Positions 16,929 through 26,288 of a DNA stretch of 64,000 nt are shown in pieces. The stretch is from G965233625 sp965233625 (GTDB lineage: Bacteria; Planctomycetota; Planctomycetia; Pirellulales; Pirellulaceae): NCBI GenBank assembly GCA_965233625.1, contig OZ247499.1:4464001-4528000 (forward strand). Reading direction: 5' to 3'. The notes under the pieces were generated by a model. The model was not told the origin of the DNA. It saw only the letters and a program-made list of their open reading frames with translations, and ran no database searches. A program made the translations under genes and the position numbers. Numbering within the stretch: the stretch's first letter is position 1; each line of letters begins with the position of its first letter.

Positions 16929-19900
16929 CTACCGTAGTAGCGACAGTACGTTCTGCGGGTTACTGTTGGCGATTCCCAGAACCGAGGTGCTGGACTGCAC
17001 CAGAATCTGAGCACGTGTCAGCCGTGCAGATTCAGCAGCGAAGTCAGCGTCGCGGATTTCGCTTTCGGCGTTGGTCAGGTTCGTCAACGTGTCGTTCAGC
17101 GTGAAGATGTTCGACTCGATGGTCGTCGACTGGAAGGCGCCGAGACGACCGCGAAGCGAAGTCACCTGCGTGATCACTTCTTCCACCACGTTGGCGGCGC
17201 CGGTGATGTCGTTGGTCAGCGACTTCGAGCCGCCGCTACGCAGTTCAAACAGGCGACCGTTCACGCCACCAAGCTTAGCGGTGTTGACGCTCTCGATACC
17301 CAGGCGGGCCTGCTGGTTGCTGACCACATCGGGACCCAGCTGGAACTGGGCGCCGCCGCCGGTGATGCTGAAGTTGATCGTATCGCCTGCGGCGACATCT
17401 TCACCAACCGAGAAGGTGATGTCCAGCGAGGTCGTGTTGATCGAAGCCCGCAGGCCTTCGGCGACTGCTTCAATACCGTTGATACGGGCCTGAAGATCGG
17501 TGCCGTTGCTCCGCGTGGCCTGGTTGCCATCTGCATCGGTCAGGTCGAAGGTGCCGGTGATGGTGGTCACCGAGACGAAGCTGGCCGAACCGAAATCGTT
17601 AGCCAGGAACTGAAGTCCGCCGGCGCCGGCGTCTTCGTTACCTTGCAGGGCGATACCCTGGGCCGTACCCGTGGTGGTAACGCCGCCTTCGGTAACGCCG
17701 GTGTCAAAGATTGTCACAGCCGCGGTGCCAGCGTTGGTCGCAGCCAGCGAGAACAGGTCGGTAATTTCCGCATCTGCTCCGGCAAAGGCCGTTACGACAT
17801 TAGCCGCCGTGGTCACACCATCTTCAACGCTGATGGTCAGGATCTTGTTGTCCGCATCGTACGAGAATTCTTCGTTACCCTGGGTAACCGTATCTTCGAA
17901 CCGGATCTCTACGCCATCGTATTCGGCGCCGACATTCAACGCGGTCAGCGTCAGCTGGGCGTCTTCGCCGTTTGCAGCATTTGTGGTCGCTGCTGCGGCA
18001 GAGTCGGTGAAGGTCTGGCCCAGCGTACCGAACTCAAGATCGGACGTTGTGGCAGCCAGAACGCCCGAACCATCGCTAGAACCGAGGTTCGAGATGCTGA
18101 TGCCCAGATCTCCCAGAGCGGCAGCGTTAGCTGGATCGTCGAAGAAATCGATCAGATCCTGCGCTGTCGTGGTGACATTGCCGTTCTCGTTGGTTGCCAG
18201 GTTGATGATGGTCGTACCTTCGCTGGTAACACCGCCGGAGGTCACCGAACTGTTGGTGCTGTTCACGTTACCGGCGCCTGTTCCACCGCCGAAGATGCTG
18301 GCGCTGAAGAAGTCGTTGACGTAGGTGTCGTTGTTGATCAGGTTGACCACATCGGCAGCCGTTGGGGCGCCAGCGGAAACATTGACCGTCAGCGTCTTCG
18401 CGTTTGGATCGAAGACAACCGTATCGTTGGCGGCGCCGGCGTTGACATCGATGGTGATGCCATCGAATTCGCCGCCGCGCTGACGGGCCGTTACGGTGAA
18501 GCTTGAGTCGGCAGCATCGCCCTGAACTACGACCGAGGCGAAGTCGGTGACTTCTGGATCTGTCGTTGTGTCCACGCTGAATGCCTGGTTAGCAACCGAC
18601 GTGAAGCGGATGTTGGCCGAGTCTACGTCTCCGGTGAACTGCAAGGCGTTGTTAGCGATTTCGCTGCCTGAGGTCGCGAATTCGCTGTATGCCGTTACGG
18701 TATCGTGACCATCATTGCCTGCTGCCAGGCTGGCCGTCAGATCGGCGGCAGCGCCAGCATCGTTATTGATAGCTGCGATGATGTCGTTAGCGGTCGAAGT
18801 AATCACGCCGCCAGCATCGCCGCCATCGAGGGTTGTGGCGTGAACGCCGTTCAGGTCCACCACGCCCGAACCGTCCGATTCGCCAACATGGGCGATCGTG
18901 AACAGTTCCGCGATATCGGCGTATGCCGCATTCGTGGTCAGTTCGGTGATGATGTCGGCAGCCGTGGTGCCGCCGTTCGTGCCGTCATCGACAGCAATTG
19001 TCAGACGACCGACCGAGTTCGGGCCGTTGTGGTCGTAGGAGAATGTCGGGGCAGCCAGGGCGCCGGTATTGTCGAACTCGATTTCCACGCCGTTGAACTC
19101 GGCACTGGCGATATTAGCGGTGATCGACAGAGCGTTGTTGACATCGCCTGGATCGTCGATTTCCGCCGTTGCTCCGGTCGCAGCCGAGGTGGCCAGCGTG
19201 ACAGCCAGCGTACCAGCGTCGCCGCCGCTTGGCGCGGTGTAAGCAACACCCAGAGCCTGACCTGGAGCCGAAGCATCGTAAGAGACGCGGATGTTACCGG
19301 CGTCAACGCCTGCCGTATCGGCTGTCAGAACAATATCGTTGTCTCCGCCGAAGCTGGAAATGGTGGCCGAACCGGCCTGAGCATCCTGCTCGACGATCTG
19401 GGCGGTAACGCCAATGGCGTCGGAGACCAGGTTGACAGCCGTAGCGATCTGCTCGGCGGTGCTGCCTGCGGCAAAGTTAAAGGCTTCAAAGCCGTTGGAG
19501 CCGCCGACTTCCAGTGTGACGTCTTCGGCGATCGAGTCGAAGCCGTAGGTCAGCTGGCCTTGGGTGGCCTGAGCGTCAACTTCGATGTTCACGCCAATTT
19601 CGCTGAGCGTGCCGAAGTTGGCCTGATCCACTTTCAGTGCGGTTAGCTGCGAGTTATCAACGCCGCTGGTGATGAAGTCGAGGCTACCGTCGAGCAGACG
19701 ACGGCCCTGGAAGGCGGTGACCTGCGAAATACGGTCGATCGCTTCCAGCGACGAGTCCACCTGCAGCTGGTTCGCCGCAATCTGATCGTCACTCAAGGCG
19801 CCGGTATTGGCAGCTTCAGTAACCAGACCGCGGATGTCGTTCAGCAGCGAGCTGACCTGGCCCAGAGCGCTGTCTGCGGTGGCGATCAGCTGGTTGGCGC

Positions 19901-20105
19901 GTTCGCTGTTGACGATGGCTTTTTCGACGCCAACGATATCGCTGCGGAGCTCTTCGCTGGCAATCAGACCGGCAGGATCGTCTTTACCGGAGTTAATCCG
20001 CAGACCTGTGCTGAGCCGGTCAAGTGCTTCCTGCAACTGGTCGTTGGCGCGTCCGAGAGTGTTTTGCGCTACCAGTGAACTGACGTTCGTGTTAATACGA
20101 GTCAT
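16929..20105 (-). CDS. fliC: Giant flagellin
   Basis: Filament subunit. Conserved D0/D1 ends: MTRINTNVSSLVAQNTLGRA, LSTGLRINSGKDDPAGL and LNDIRGLVTEAANTGALSDD at the N terminus; GRLGAFQSTTIESNI, ESEIRDADFAAESARLT and NPQNVLSLLR at the C terminus. It is 1058 residues against 270-500 usual. The surface-exposed middle (about 180-930) is a Gly/Asp/Thr/Ala-rich beta region with at least three repeated modules near 334-437, 543-630 and 725-815, each opening with EF/EYDGVEI-like and closing with GGVTT-like text. AAAGGG precedes ATG 20105. The upstream gap 20106-20688 holds no gene I can support; no clear sigma-28 promoter was recognised. Confidence 0.95.
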   Translation of the reverse strand: MTRINTNVSSLVAQNTLGRANDQLQEALDRLSTGLRINSGKDDPAGLIASEELRSDIVGVEKAIVNSERANQLIATADSALGQVSSLLNDIRGLVTEAANTGALSDDQIAANQLQVDSSLEAIDRISQVTAFQGRRLLDGSLDFITSGVDNSQLTALKVDQANFGTLSEIGVNIEVDAQATQGQLTYGFDSIAEDVTLEVGGSNGFEAFNFAAGSTAEQIATAVNLVSDAIGVTAQIVEQDAQAGSATISSFGGDNDIVLTADTAGVDAGNIRVSYDASAPGQALGVAYTAPSGGDAGTLAVTLATSAATGATAEIDDPGDVNNALSITANIASAEFNGVEIEFDNTGALAAPTFSYDHNGPNSVGRLTIAVDDGTNGGTTAADIITELTTNAAYADIAELFTIAHVGESDGSGVVDLNGVHATTLDGGDAGGVITSTANDIIAAINNDAGAAADLTASLAAGNDGHDTVTAYSEFATSGSEIANNALQFTGDVDSANIRFTSVANQAFSVDTTTDPEVTDFASVVVQGDAADSSFTVTARQRGGEFDGITIDVNAGAANDTVVFDPNAKTLTVNVSAGAPTAADVVNLINNDTYVNDFFSASIFGGGTGAGNVNSTNSSVTSGGVTSEGTTIINLATNENGNVTTTAQDLIDFFDDPANAAALGDLGISISNLGSSDGSGVLAATTSDLEFGTLGQTFTDSAAAATTNAANGEDAQLTLTALNVGAEYDGVEIRFEDTVTQGNEEFSYDADNKILTISVEDGVTTAANVVTAFAGADAEITDLFSLAATNAGTAAVTIFDTGVTEGGVTTTGTAQGIALQGNEDAGAGGLQFLANDFGSASFVSVTTITGTFDLTDADGNQATRSNGTDLQARINGIEAVAEGLRASINTTSLDITFSVGEDVAAGDTINFSITGGGAQFQLGPDVVSNQQARLGIESVNTAKLGGVNGRLFELRSGGSKSLTNDITGAANVVEEVITQVTSLRGRLGAFQSTTIESNIFTLNDTLTNLTNAESEIRDADFAAESARLTRAQILVQSSTSVLGIANSNPQNVLSLLR

Positions 20106-20688
20106 GAGGCGTTACCCTTTGCAAGTTCTTTGTGTTTTTGGGTTGTCTTCCAGCATTTTTTGCTGATGGTACCGGACGGGTGGGAATCGCTTCCTGCCCG
20201 TCACACGACTCCAGCTTGCAGTTGGGGGAAATCAGCCGGAGGACAACTTCCGCCAGTTGGCTGACGGTCGTCGGAAATTCAATTTGTGGTGTGCGTTTCT
20301 TCTGGGGACAGAATCCCGCACGACGCCGTCCAGCGCCGCATGTCGCGGCCCCGGCCCACAAATCGCATCCAGCACATCGTGGTGGGGCGACGTCTCTCCA
20401 CTCGTATCGACCTGGTAAACTGGTCGCTTTAGGGCGATTGAGCCTGCGCCCGCTAGAAATCCCTGAGATCAGCCGGAAGATGGCGGTTTGGAACGGTTCC
20501 GCCGGTTATTGCGGCAGGGCGCCGCTACATCCCCGCTTCAGCGCGGGTTTAACGCAGGTTTCAGCCCAAGAAAGCAGGCTCGGACGGCCAGCAGAAGCCG
20601 TCCATCGCGGCGGGAACTTGCTTGAGCATTTCCAGCAGATACCATAGGCGGACTAAGTTTGCCGACATTCTTCAACAAATGGTGCGTG

Positions 20689-21054
20689 ATGGGCAGTAAT
20701 AAAGTGTGCGTGCTGGCCTGGTTGCTAGCTTTACTAACCCTGGTTGCCGGCGAATTGATCTTCGCCCCGCCTGTGTTCAGTCAGGACGGTGGCTATCGCG
20801 AGGATGAAATCAGGACTATTTCCGAACGCACGGCGAGAGAAGTTGTTGAAGCGGAACTTGCCCGGTCAGGATCAGCCGGCGAAGGCTCGCTGCTGTTCGG
20901 CGTATTCCTGGGGGGCGGCGTGTTCTGCCTGGGTGCGTTTTTCAGCCTGGTGGTGGTCGGCGCTGTTTCGGCAGCCACGTACTTCTTCAAGAGACAGTCC
21001 GCGACCAGCAGTCCGCGCGGCGCAGATGCGTCTGCCCGGTCGGCGGCGCCTTAG
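20689..21054 (+). CDS. Small secreted/membrane protein of unknown function
   Basis: About 121 residues from ATG 20689; an earlier in-frame ATG at 20659 is possible. The N-terminal hydrophobic run (VLAWLLALLTLVAGELIF) is a signal peptide or membrane anchor. A second Gly/Phe/Val-rich membrane segment (GVFLGGGVFCLGAFFSLVVV) is followed by KRQ and a short Ser/Ala tail. A charged periplasmic helix (DEIRTISERTAREVVEAELA) lies between. No family recognised. Convergent with the MscS gene, 34 bp apart. Coding is supported by two well-formed membrane segments and third-position G+C bias. Confidence 0.55.
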   Translation: MGSNKVCVLAWLLALLTLVAGELIFAPPVFSQDGGYREDEIRTISERTAREVVEAELARSGSAGEGSLLFGVFLGGGVFCLGAFFSLVVVGAVSAATYFFKRQSATSSPRGADASARSAAP

Positions 21055-21088
21055 TTGCTTTGCCGCATTGAGTCCGGCGCCAGCAAGG

Positions 21089-22471
21089 TTATTTCTTTTC
21101 TTCCTCTTCCTCGTTAATTGACTCGCCCTCCACTTGCCGCGCCTGATCGGCCTGGGCCTTGATCTCGGCGGCTTCGCTATCAAGTGAGCCTTCGGATGCG
21201 GAAGTGGTTTCGCGATCTTTGGCGTCGCCTGCGCGGCGTTTGGGCTCCTGAGGCGGGGCGTCCTTTTCCAGCATGTTGACCGGCACGCCGTTGGGGAAGA
21301 TCACTTCGCGGGCGTCGTCCGGGATGGTCACACCGGCGTCGAACAGACTTTGCTTGATAATGCGGATCAACGCCGAGCGAACCTTCACCCAACTGTGTTC
21401 TTCGCTGTTGACCCAGAAATAAACACCCAGGTTGATCGTGGATGAGCCCATCGATTCGACCAGCACCGCAGGCGCCGGGTCCTGCAACACAGCGGGGTGT
21501 TCGTTCAGCACTTTGATCGCCACATCCTGCGCGGTGGTGATGGAATCGTCGTAGCCGATGCCCACTTTGAAGTCGCCGCGTTTGTTCTTGTTGGCGGTGT
21601 AATTCAGAATGACGCTTTTGAAAATGATGGAGTTGGGGATCTGAATAAATGTGCCATCAAACGTCATCAACAACGTGCCGCGCATCGTTACGTTCTGCAC
21701 AAAGCCCATCTTGCCATCCACTTCAATCAGGTCGCCCATCTGAAACGGAGACTGCAGGCTGATCAGCAGGCTGGCCAGAAAGTTCTCGGCGATATCACGG
21801 AATGCAAAACCCATCGCCAGGCCGAATACACCGGCGCCGCCCATGACGGTCATCGCCAGCCCCGTCATTCCGGTTAACTGCAACATGAGATAAACGCCCA
21901 CCAGCAGCACCGCGATACCCACCACGCGCGAAACAACGCCGCTTAAGAGTTTGTTATCCAGATATCTGCCCAGGGCGCCCTTCGCAATGGAAGTCGCGAA
22001 CCTGGAGATGATCCAGGCGATGATCAGCACGATAATCGCCAGGCCGATGAAAGGCAGATTGGTCACAAACGCCTCTGTCATGTCCTTCAATCCGTCGATC
22101 GCTGGCTGCAGGTCCCAGATATCGCGCTTCTTAACTTTCATCTTATTGATGACCGTCACAACGCCTTCGACCCGGCCGGCAATCTCCGCGGCGCGTGTGC
22201 GGGCTTTCTCGTCTTCGGCGACACCGATCAGAAACACGACGCCCTCATCGGTCACGATCTTCACATCTTCATACCACTCGGTGGCGTCGAGAATCTTCTT
22301 GATCCGCGCGTCGATCTTCTTGTCGTCGGCGCCGGGCTTCACTTCAACCACGGTGGTGGGCTGGGCAGGTTCATCGGTTGGCGCGCCGGTATCAACCTGT
22401 GCGACGACAGACCCCAGGCCTTGAAGTGATACGAGTGCGAAGAAGCAGATAATTATATAGAGGCGCGGCAT
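21089..22471 (-). CDS. MscS-family mechanosensitive channel with N-terminal BON domain
   Basis: Small-conductance mechanosensitive channel protein of 460 residues from ATG 22471, chosen because AAGGAAGG lies just upstream and a signal peptide (MPRLYIIICFFALVSLQ) follows; the open frame extends to 22540. A periplasmic BON domain (KIDARIKKILDATEWYEDVK through GVVTVINKMKV) comes first, then three membrane helices (FIGLAIIVLIIAWIISRF, VVGIAVLLVGVYLML, and the pore-lining helix before FAFRDIAENFLASLLI) and the beta/C-terminal cage with GDLIEVDGKMGFV. The final 50 residues are acidic and probably disordered. BON domains bind phospholipid surfaces, so the fusion may sense the outer envelope. Confidence 0.9.
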   Translation of the reverse strand: MPRLYIIICFFALVSLQGLGSVVAQVDTGAPTDEPAQPTTVVEVKPGADDKKIDARIKKILDATEWYEDVKIVTDEGVVFLIGVAEDEKARTRAAEIAGRVEGVVTVINKMKVKKRDIWDLQPAIDGLKDMTEAFVTNLPFIGLAIIVLIIAWIISRFATSIAKGALGRYLDNKLLSGVVSRVVGIAVLLVGVYLMLQLTGMTGLAMTVMGGAGVFGLAMGFAFRDIAENFLASLLISLQSPFQMGDLIEVDGKMGFVQNVTMRGTLLMTFDGTFIQIPNSIIFKSVILNYTANKNKRGDFKVGIGYDDSITTAQDVAIKVLNEHPAVLQDPAPAVLVESMGSSTINLGVYFWVNSEEHSWVKVRSALIRIIKQSLFDAGVTIPDDAREVIFPNGVPVNMLEKDAPPQEPKRRAGDAKDRETTSASEGSLDSEAAEIKAQADQARQVEGESINEEEEEKK

Positions 22472-22721
22472 GAGCCTTCCTTCAGAACTCTTGGTGAAAC
22501 AAAATGCATCGATCAGATGCAGAGGTTGTCTGCCGGGCATTCTTTACTACAACCATGCTTCTGACAACCTGCGGACCGCCGCGCGGGCGCCTTCGCAGCG
22601 GGAATGTGGCCGGACCAGACCTGTGGTGATTCGCAGAGGCCTGCTGTTTTTCCACGATGGGTTACAATGAACCGTCACCGCCTCACACAATCTTGAAGCC
22701 AGACTTCCAAAGGCGCAAGTC

Positions 22722-24131
22722 ATGTCCGCTCTGAGTGTCTTCGACATGTTTAAGATCGGTGTCGGACCTTCGAGTTCGCACACCATGGGACCGTGGCGCG
22801 CGGCGCAGCGGTTTGTGAGCGAGTTGCAAGAAGTGCTGCCCGGCGTTACCGCGGTGCAGGTGGATCTGTATGGTTCGCTGGCCAAGACCGGCAAAGGGCA
22901 CGGCACAGATATCGCCGTGCAGCTGGGGCTATGCGGTCGTGACCCGGAGACCATTCAGCAGGCGGAAATGAAACAATGCCTGCAACAGATTGCAGCATCG
23001 TGCAGCATGGAATTCTGCGGCCGGCAGCTACCGTTCGACCCCGTCAAAGACATCCGCTTCCATTTTGAGGAGCAACTGGAAGAACACCCCAACGCACTGC
23101 GATTCACCGCCAGTGGCGACAGCGGCCCGCTGCATACCGCCGTTTACTTCTCCGTTGGCGGCGGGTTTGTGGTGAAGCAAGGCGAAACCGAAGACGCAGC
23201 GGCGAATGTTGCGTTGCCCTTTCCCGTGGAAACCGCTGCCGATCTGCTGGCCCACTGCGAAACCAACGGCATGGCGATCCACCAGCTGGTGATGCAGAAC
23301 GAAGCCGCCTGGCGTTCGCCCGATGAAATCAACGCAGGCGTCCGCACCATCCGGCAGACGATGATCGACAGCATCTTCCGTGGCTGCTGCACCCAAGGTG
23401 AACTGCCCGGCGGCTTGCACGTCAAGCGGCGCGCGGCCTACATGGCGCAAAAGCTGTTGGGCGGTGCACCACCGCAGGCGTGCGAAACATGGATCGCCAG
23501 CATCTGCCAGCAGCCGCGTGATTTTGCTTGTGTGCTGGACTGGGTCAGTTGTTTCGCACTGGCGGTCAACGAAGAAAACGCCGCCTTCGGCCGGGTCGTG
23601 ACGGCGCCGACCAACGGCGCAGCAGGCGTGATTCCCGCCGTGCTGATGTACCTGGAATGTTTCTGCGAAGTGGCAGAAGACGCGGGCATCCGGTTTCTGA
23701 TGACGGCCGCAGAGATCGGCTGCATCTTCAAAAAAGGCGCCACCATCTCGGCCGCGATGGGCGGCTGTCAGGCGGAAATCGGCGTTTCATCTGCGATGGC
23801 CGCGGCTGCACTTTGCGAAGCACTCGGCGGGTCGCCCCGGCAGGCGGCCGAAGCAGCGGAGATCGCGATGGAGCATCACCTGGGTCTGACCTGCGACCCG
23901 GTCGGCGGCCTGGTGCAGATCCCCTGCATCGAACGCAATGCGATGGGCGCCATCAAAGCCATCAGCGCCGCCCGCATCGCGCTGCAGCGCAACCCGCTGG
24001 AAGCCCGCGTTTCGCTGGACGATGTCGTCCGCACCATGTGGAACACCGCGCTCGACATGAACGCCAAATACAAAGAAACCTCTGACGGCGGCCTCGCGGT
24101 GCAGATTCCCGTCAATCTCAGCGAATGCTAA
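22722..24131 (+). CDS. sdaA: L-serine dehydratase (iron-sulfur), single chain
   Basis: Converts L-serine to pyruvate and ammonia with a 4Fe-4S cluster instead of PLP. The beta domain opens with FDMFKIGVGPSSSHTMGPWR at 7-26, the family signature. The catalytic alpha domain follows in the same chain, with APTNGAAGVIPAVLMYL and the cluster cysteines in GCQAEIGVSSAMAAAAL, LTCDPVGG and QIPCIERNAMGA. At 469 residues it matches one-chain proteobacterial SdaA/SdaB. ATG has AAGG upstream. Divergent from the MscS gene; the 250-bp gap between them should hold both promoters, but none was recognised with confidence. The right flank is repeat A1. Confidence 0.94.
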   Translation: MSALSVFDMFKIGVGPSSSHTMGPWRAAQRFVSELQEVLPGVTAVQVDLYGSLAKTGKGHGTDIAVQLGLCGRDPETIQQAEMKQCLQQIAASCSMEFCGRQLPFDPVKDIRFHFEEQLEEHPNALRFTASGDSGPLHTAVYFSVGGGFVVKQGETEDAAANVALPFPVETAADLLAHCETNGMAIHQLVMQNEAAWRSPDEINAGVRTIRQTMIDSIFRGCCTQGELPGGLHVKRRAAYMAQKLLGGAPPQACETWIASICQQPRDFACVLDWVSCFALAVNEENAAFGRVVTAPTNGAAGVIPAVLMYLECFCEVAEDAGIRFLMTAAEIGCIFKKGATISAAMGGCQAEIGVSSAMAAAALCEALGGSPRQAAEAAEIAMEHHLGLTCDPVGGLVQIPCIERNAMGAIKAISAARIALQRNPLEARVSLDDVVRTMWNTALDMNAKYKETSDGGLAVQIPVNLSEC

Positions 24132-24177
24132 TTGTGGCAGGAAGATAAACACGCCTCTCCCCTTCGCTTTCCCACCA

Positions 24178-24355
24178 CACACCAACCCGAAACGCGAGCG
24201 AGGGACGCCGGAAGCTGAAGCGCACCGCCGGTTGAAGTCCACCCTTGTCAGCGAAATGCGGCCAAAAACCCTTGTTTTCGCCTCTACATCAATCGCCCCT
24301 CGCTCGCGCTTCGGGTTAGTGTGCAACTTCAAAACTCGCGCTTCGGGTTAGTGTA
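24178..24355. repeat. Family-A inverted-end repeat, copy A1
   Basis: Left arm ACCAACCCGAAACGCGAGCG and right arm CGCCCCTCGCTCGCGCTTCG are near-complementary, enclosing a core with AAAACCCTTGTTTTCGCC. A second right arm (CTCGCGCTTCGGGTTAGTGT) follows at 24335-24354. Fills most of the 370-bp gap between the serine dehydratase and EamA genes. Confidence 0.8.
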
Positions 24356-24501
24356 CCGGCCTATACGTGGTGTGATATGGAAAACGCCACAATCTTGTAT
24401 CCACAACTGTGGCAATATGCCGGATATAGATAAATTCTGCTTCCGGGTATGATGGAGCTACCAACCTTCCGCTCCAACCGCTTCCCACCTGTGAGTCTGC
24501 T

Positions 24502-25482
24502 TTGCCTACCCCAAACGCCCCGGCCCGCGGCAATGGCCCTTTATCGTTCGGCGCGATTGGGCTGATGGGTGTGATCCTCTGCTGGGGTTCTACGCCGGTG
24601 CTGCTGAAAGGTCTGACGGAATCGGTCGATGCCTGGACGGCCAATGGTGTGCGTTACCCCCTGATTGCGGTGCTGTATCTACCACTAGTGATCTGGGGCC
24701 TGCGGCGTGGCGACCTGACAGGCAGAATTGTGCTGGCGTGTATTATCCCCGCGTGCTGCTCCTTCATGGGGCAGGTGCTGTGGGGCATGGCGCCGTATTA
24801 CCTGGAAGCGCAGGCGATGGGCTTCTTTGCGCGGCTGGCCGTGTTGTTTTCGACGCTGGCGGCGATGATTCTCTTTGCTGACGAGCGGCGGTTGCTCAGG
24901 CAGCCGATGTTTTATTTGGGCGGCGTGTTGCTGGTGGGCGGGTTTATCGCATTCGCATATTTCGGCGGTTACTTTGCGGTGGCGGTCTCGCTGACTGGCG
25001 TGATGATTATGGTGGCGTGTGCGTTTTTCTTTGGCATGTACGTTGTCAGTGTGCGGCATTTCCTGCGCGATGTCTCGCCGTTGTTCAGCTTTGCGGTGGT
25101 CGCGCAACTGGTTTCTATCGGCACGTTTTCAGCCATGCTGACGTGGGGCGACTACGGCGTGCTGGCCGATGCCGGCTGGCGGCCGTGGGCGTTGCTGGCA
25201 GGTTCTGCGGTGCTGGGCATCGCGCTGGGACACGTGTTCCTGTATGCCGCCATCGCGCGTTACGGCGCCTCGATCGCCACCGCAGCCCAGACGGCCACCC
25301 CCTTCGTCACCGTGCTGCTGGCCTGGTTTTTCACCGGTGAACAGATGGAAATGGCCCAGTGGCCCGCCGGCGTCGCCATGGTGGCGGGAACCATCGCCCT
25401 GATGCGTTCCAAAGCACTGCTGGAAAAACAGACCGAAGCCAGTGAGGCATTAAAGCTGAAGGCCGCCGTTCAGCCTAAGTAG
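24502..25482 (+). CDS. EamA/DMT-family transporter
   Basis: Inner-membrane drug/metabolite transporter with about ten helices in two EamA halves: GAIGLMGVILCWGSTPVLLK is helix 1, ANGVRYPLIAVLYLPLVIWG helix 2, and the second half begins near FAVAVSLTGVMIMVACAFFF and ends with QWPAGVAMVAGTIALM. 326 residues, a normal size. The start is probably the TTG at 24502, since helix 1 begins only 15 residues later and the first in-frame ATG lies inside that helix; no clear Shine-Dalgarno sequence. The C-terminal tail is charged and cytosolic. Substrate cannot be inferred. Confidence 0.85.
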   Translation: MPTPNAPARGNGPLSFGAIGLMGVILCWGSTPVLLKGLTESVDAWTANGVRYPLIAVLYLPLVIWGLRRGDLTGRIVLACIIPACCSFMGQVLWGMAPYYLEAQAMGFFARLAVLFSTLAAMILFADERRLLRQPMFYLGGVLLVGGFIAFAYFGGYFAVAVSLTGVMIMVACAFFFGMYVVSVRHFLRDVSPLFSFAVVAQLVSIGTFSAMLTWGDYGVLADAGWRPWALLAGSAVLGIALGHVFLYAAIARYGASIATAAQTATPFVTVLLAWFFTGEQMEMAQWPAGVAMVAGTIALMRSKALLEKQTEASEALKLKAAVQPK

Positions 25483-25580
25483 AGAGCGCCACCGGCCAGA
25501 AGCTTTTGGCAATTCGTTTCACGCTCTAAGCGTTAGAGCGCGGATGCTGTACCCCCTCACCCTAGCCCTCTCCCCAAAGG

Positions 25581-25827
25581 CATTGGTATCTACACAAATC
25601 GAAACCTGCATAAGGTGAAGTAGCTATATAGCTTTATTTGAAGGACGGAACACCAACCCGAAGCGCAAGCGAGGGGCGTCCCACGCTGACCAGAAATGGC
25701 CCGTCAGGACAACTATCGACTTGAAGCTAATTCGCCAAAACCCCTTGTTTTAAGTACTCAATCAATCGCCCCTCGCTCGCGCTTCGGGTTAATGTGCGCA
25801 AGCGAAAAACTTGTGTAGATACCAATG
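25581..25827. mobile_element. 247-bp MITE-like element with 17-bp terminal inverted repeats
   Basis: Ends CATTGGTATCTACACAA (25581-25597) and TTGTGTAGATACCAATG (25811-25827) are perfect reverse complements. The 9-bp sequence CCCCAAAGG is present on both sides (25572-25580 and 25828-25836), and one copy restores the B repeat, so it is a target-site duplication. The element has no gene and contains a family-A repeat at 25651-25797. It is therefore a non-autonomous, transposase-mobilised element or a deletion derivative; the partner transposase is not in this window. Confidence 0.88.
25651..25797. repeat. Family-A repeat, copy A2, inside the 247-bp element
   Basis: Arms CACCAACCCGAAGCGCAAGC and CTCGCGCTTCGGGTTAATGT with the core AAAACCCCTTGTTTTAAGTA. 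Carried as cargo, or as the body, of the MITE-like element. Confidence 0.8.
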
Positions 25828-25876
25828 CCCCAAAGGGGCGAGGGGACGAGATGTAGCCTGGATGGCGGAAGCCGCG

Positions 25877-26218
25877 CTACTTCTTCTCACAATCGGTGCA
25901 GGCGGGTGCAACTTTGGCGCCGTTGAGGGCGCGGATGGTCGCGTTCTCTACACCTTTTTCCGCAGCTGCCTGGAACATAGCCATGAAGGCGTGGACGCCT
26001 TGCGGAGTCAGCGCGGGGCGGGTGTTGTCAATCAGCACGCAGGTCGAAGCATCTCTTACACAGGGCACGGGCTTGCCGCAGTGATCTCCGCCCTGAAACG
26101 TGATGACGTCGCAGACAGAGCGTGGCGGATCGTGGCGATCCGTTGCACGAGCGGTCTGAACCATTGCCAGCGAAACCAGCAGAAACCCCACGCAGCCGGC
26201 AGTAACCAAACGGTGCAT
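25877..26218 (-). CDS. Small secreted Cys-containing protein of unknown function
   Basis: 113 residues. Signal peptide MHRLVTAGCVGFLLVSLAMV ending near TARA. The mature part has a Cys cluster (Cys36, Cys47, Cys53, Cys60) that could form two disulfides, and a terminal CTDC. A short motif AAEKGVENATIRALNGA (85-101) recurs in the next gene upstream on this strand (26289-27608), so the two are related in part. AAGGAG lies 7 bp before ATG. No known family recognised. Confidence 0.65.
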   Translation of the reverse strand: MHRLVTAGCVGFLLVSLAMVQTARATDRHDPPRSVCDVITFQGGDHCGKPVPCVRDASTCVLIDNTRPALTPQGVHAFMAMFQAAAEKGVENATIRALNGAKVAPACTDCEKK

Positions 26219-26288
26219 ACATCAACTCCTTAGATGTGAAACAGAGAAACATGGACTCAAAGTTCAGACTCACAATTCGCGGATGATT

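Larger units (their letters stand above)
25553..25850. repeat. Family-B repeat, copy B5, split by an inserted element
   Basis: Left part CCCTCACCCTAGCCCTCTCC plus CCAAAGG ends at 25580 and the right part resumes with CCCCAAAGGGGCGAGGGGAC at 25828. Removing 25581-25836 restores a normal B repeat like B4. Confidence 0.85.

Noticed and set aside
18705..19646. 313-residue frame opposite flagellin
   Set aside because: Antisense shadow of the repetitive flagellin gene, which is unambiguously coding.
20132..20647. 171-residue frame upstream of the small membrane protein
   Set aside because: His/Arg/Pro-rich composition, no motif, starts inside the flagellin leader region; probably non-coding.
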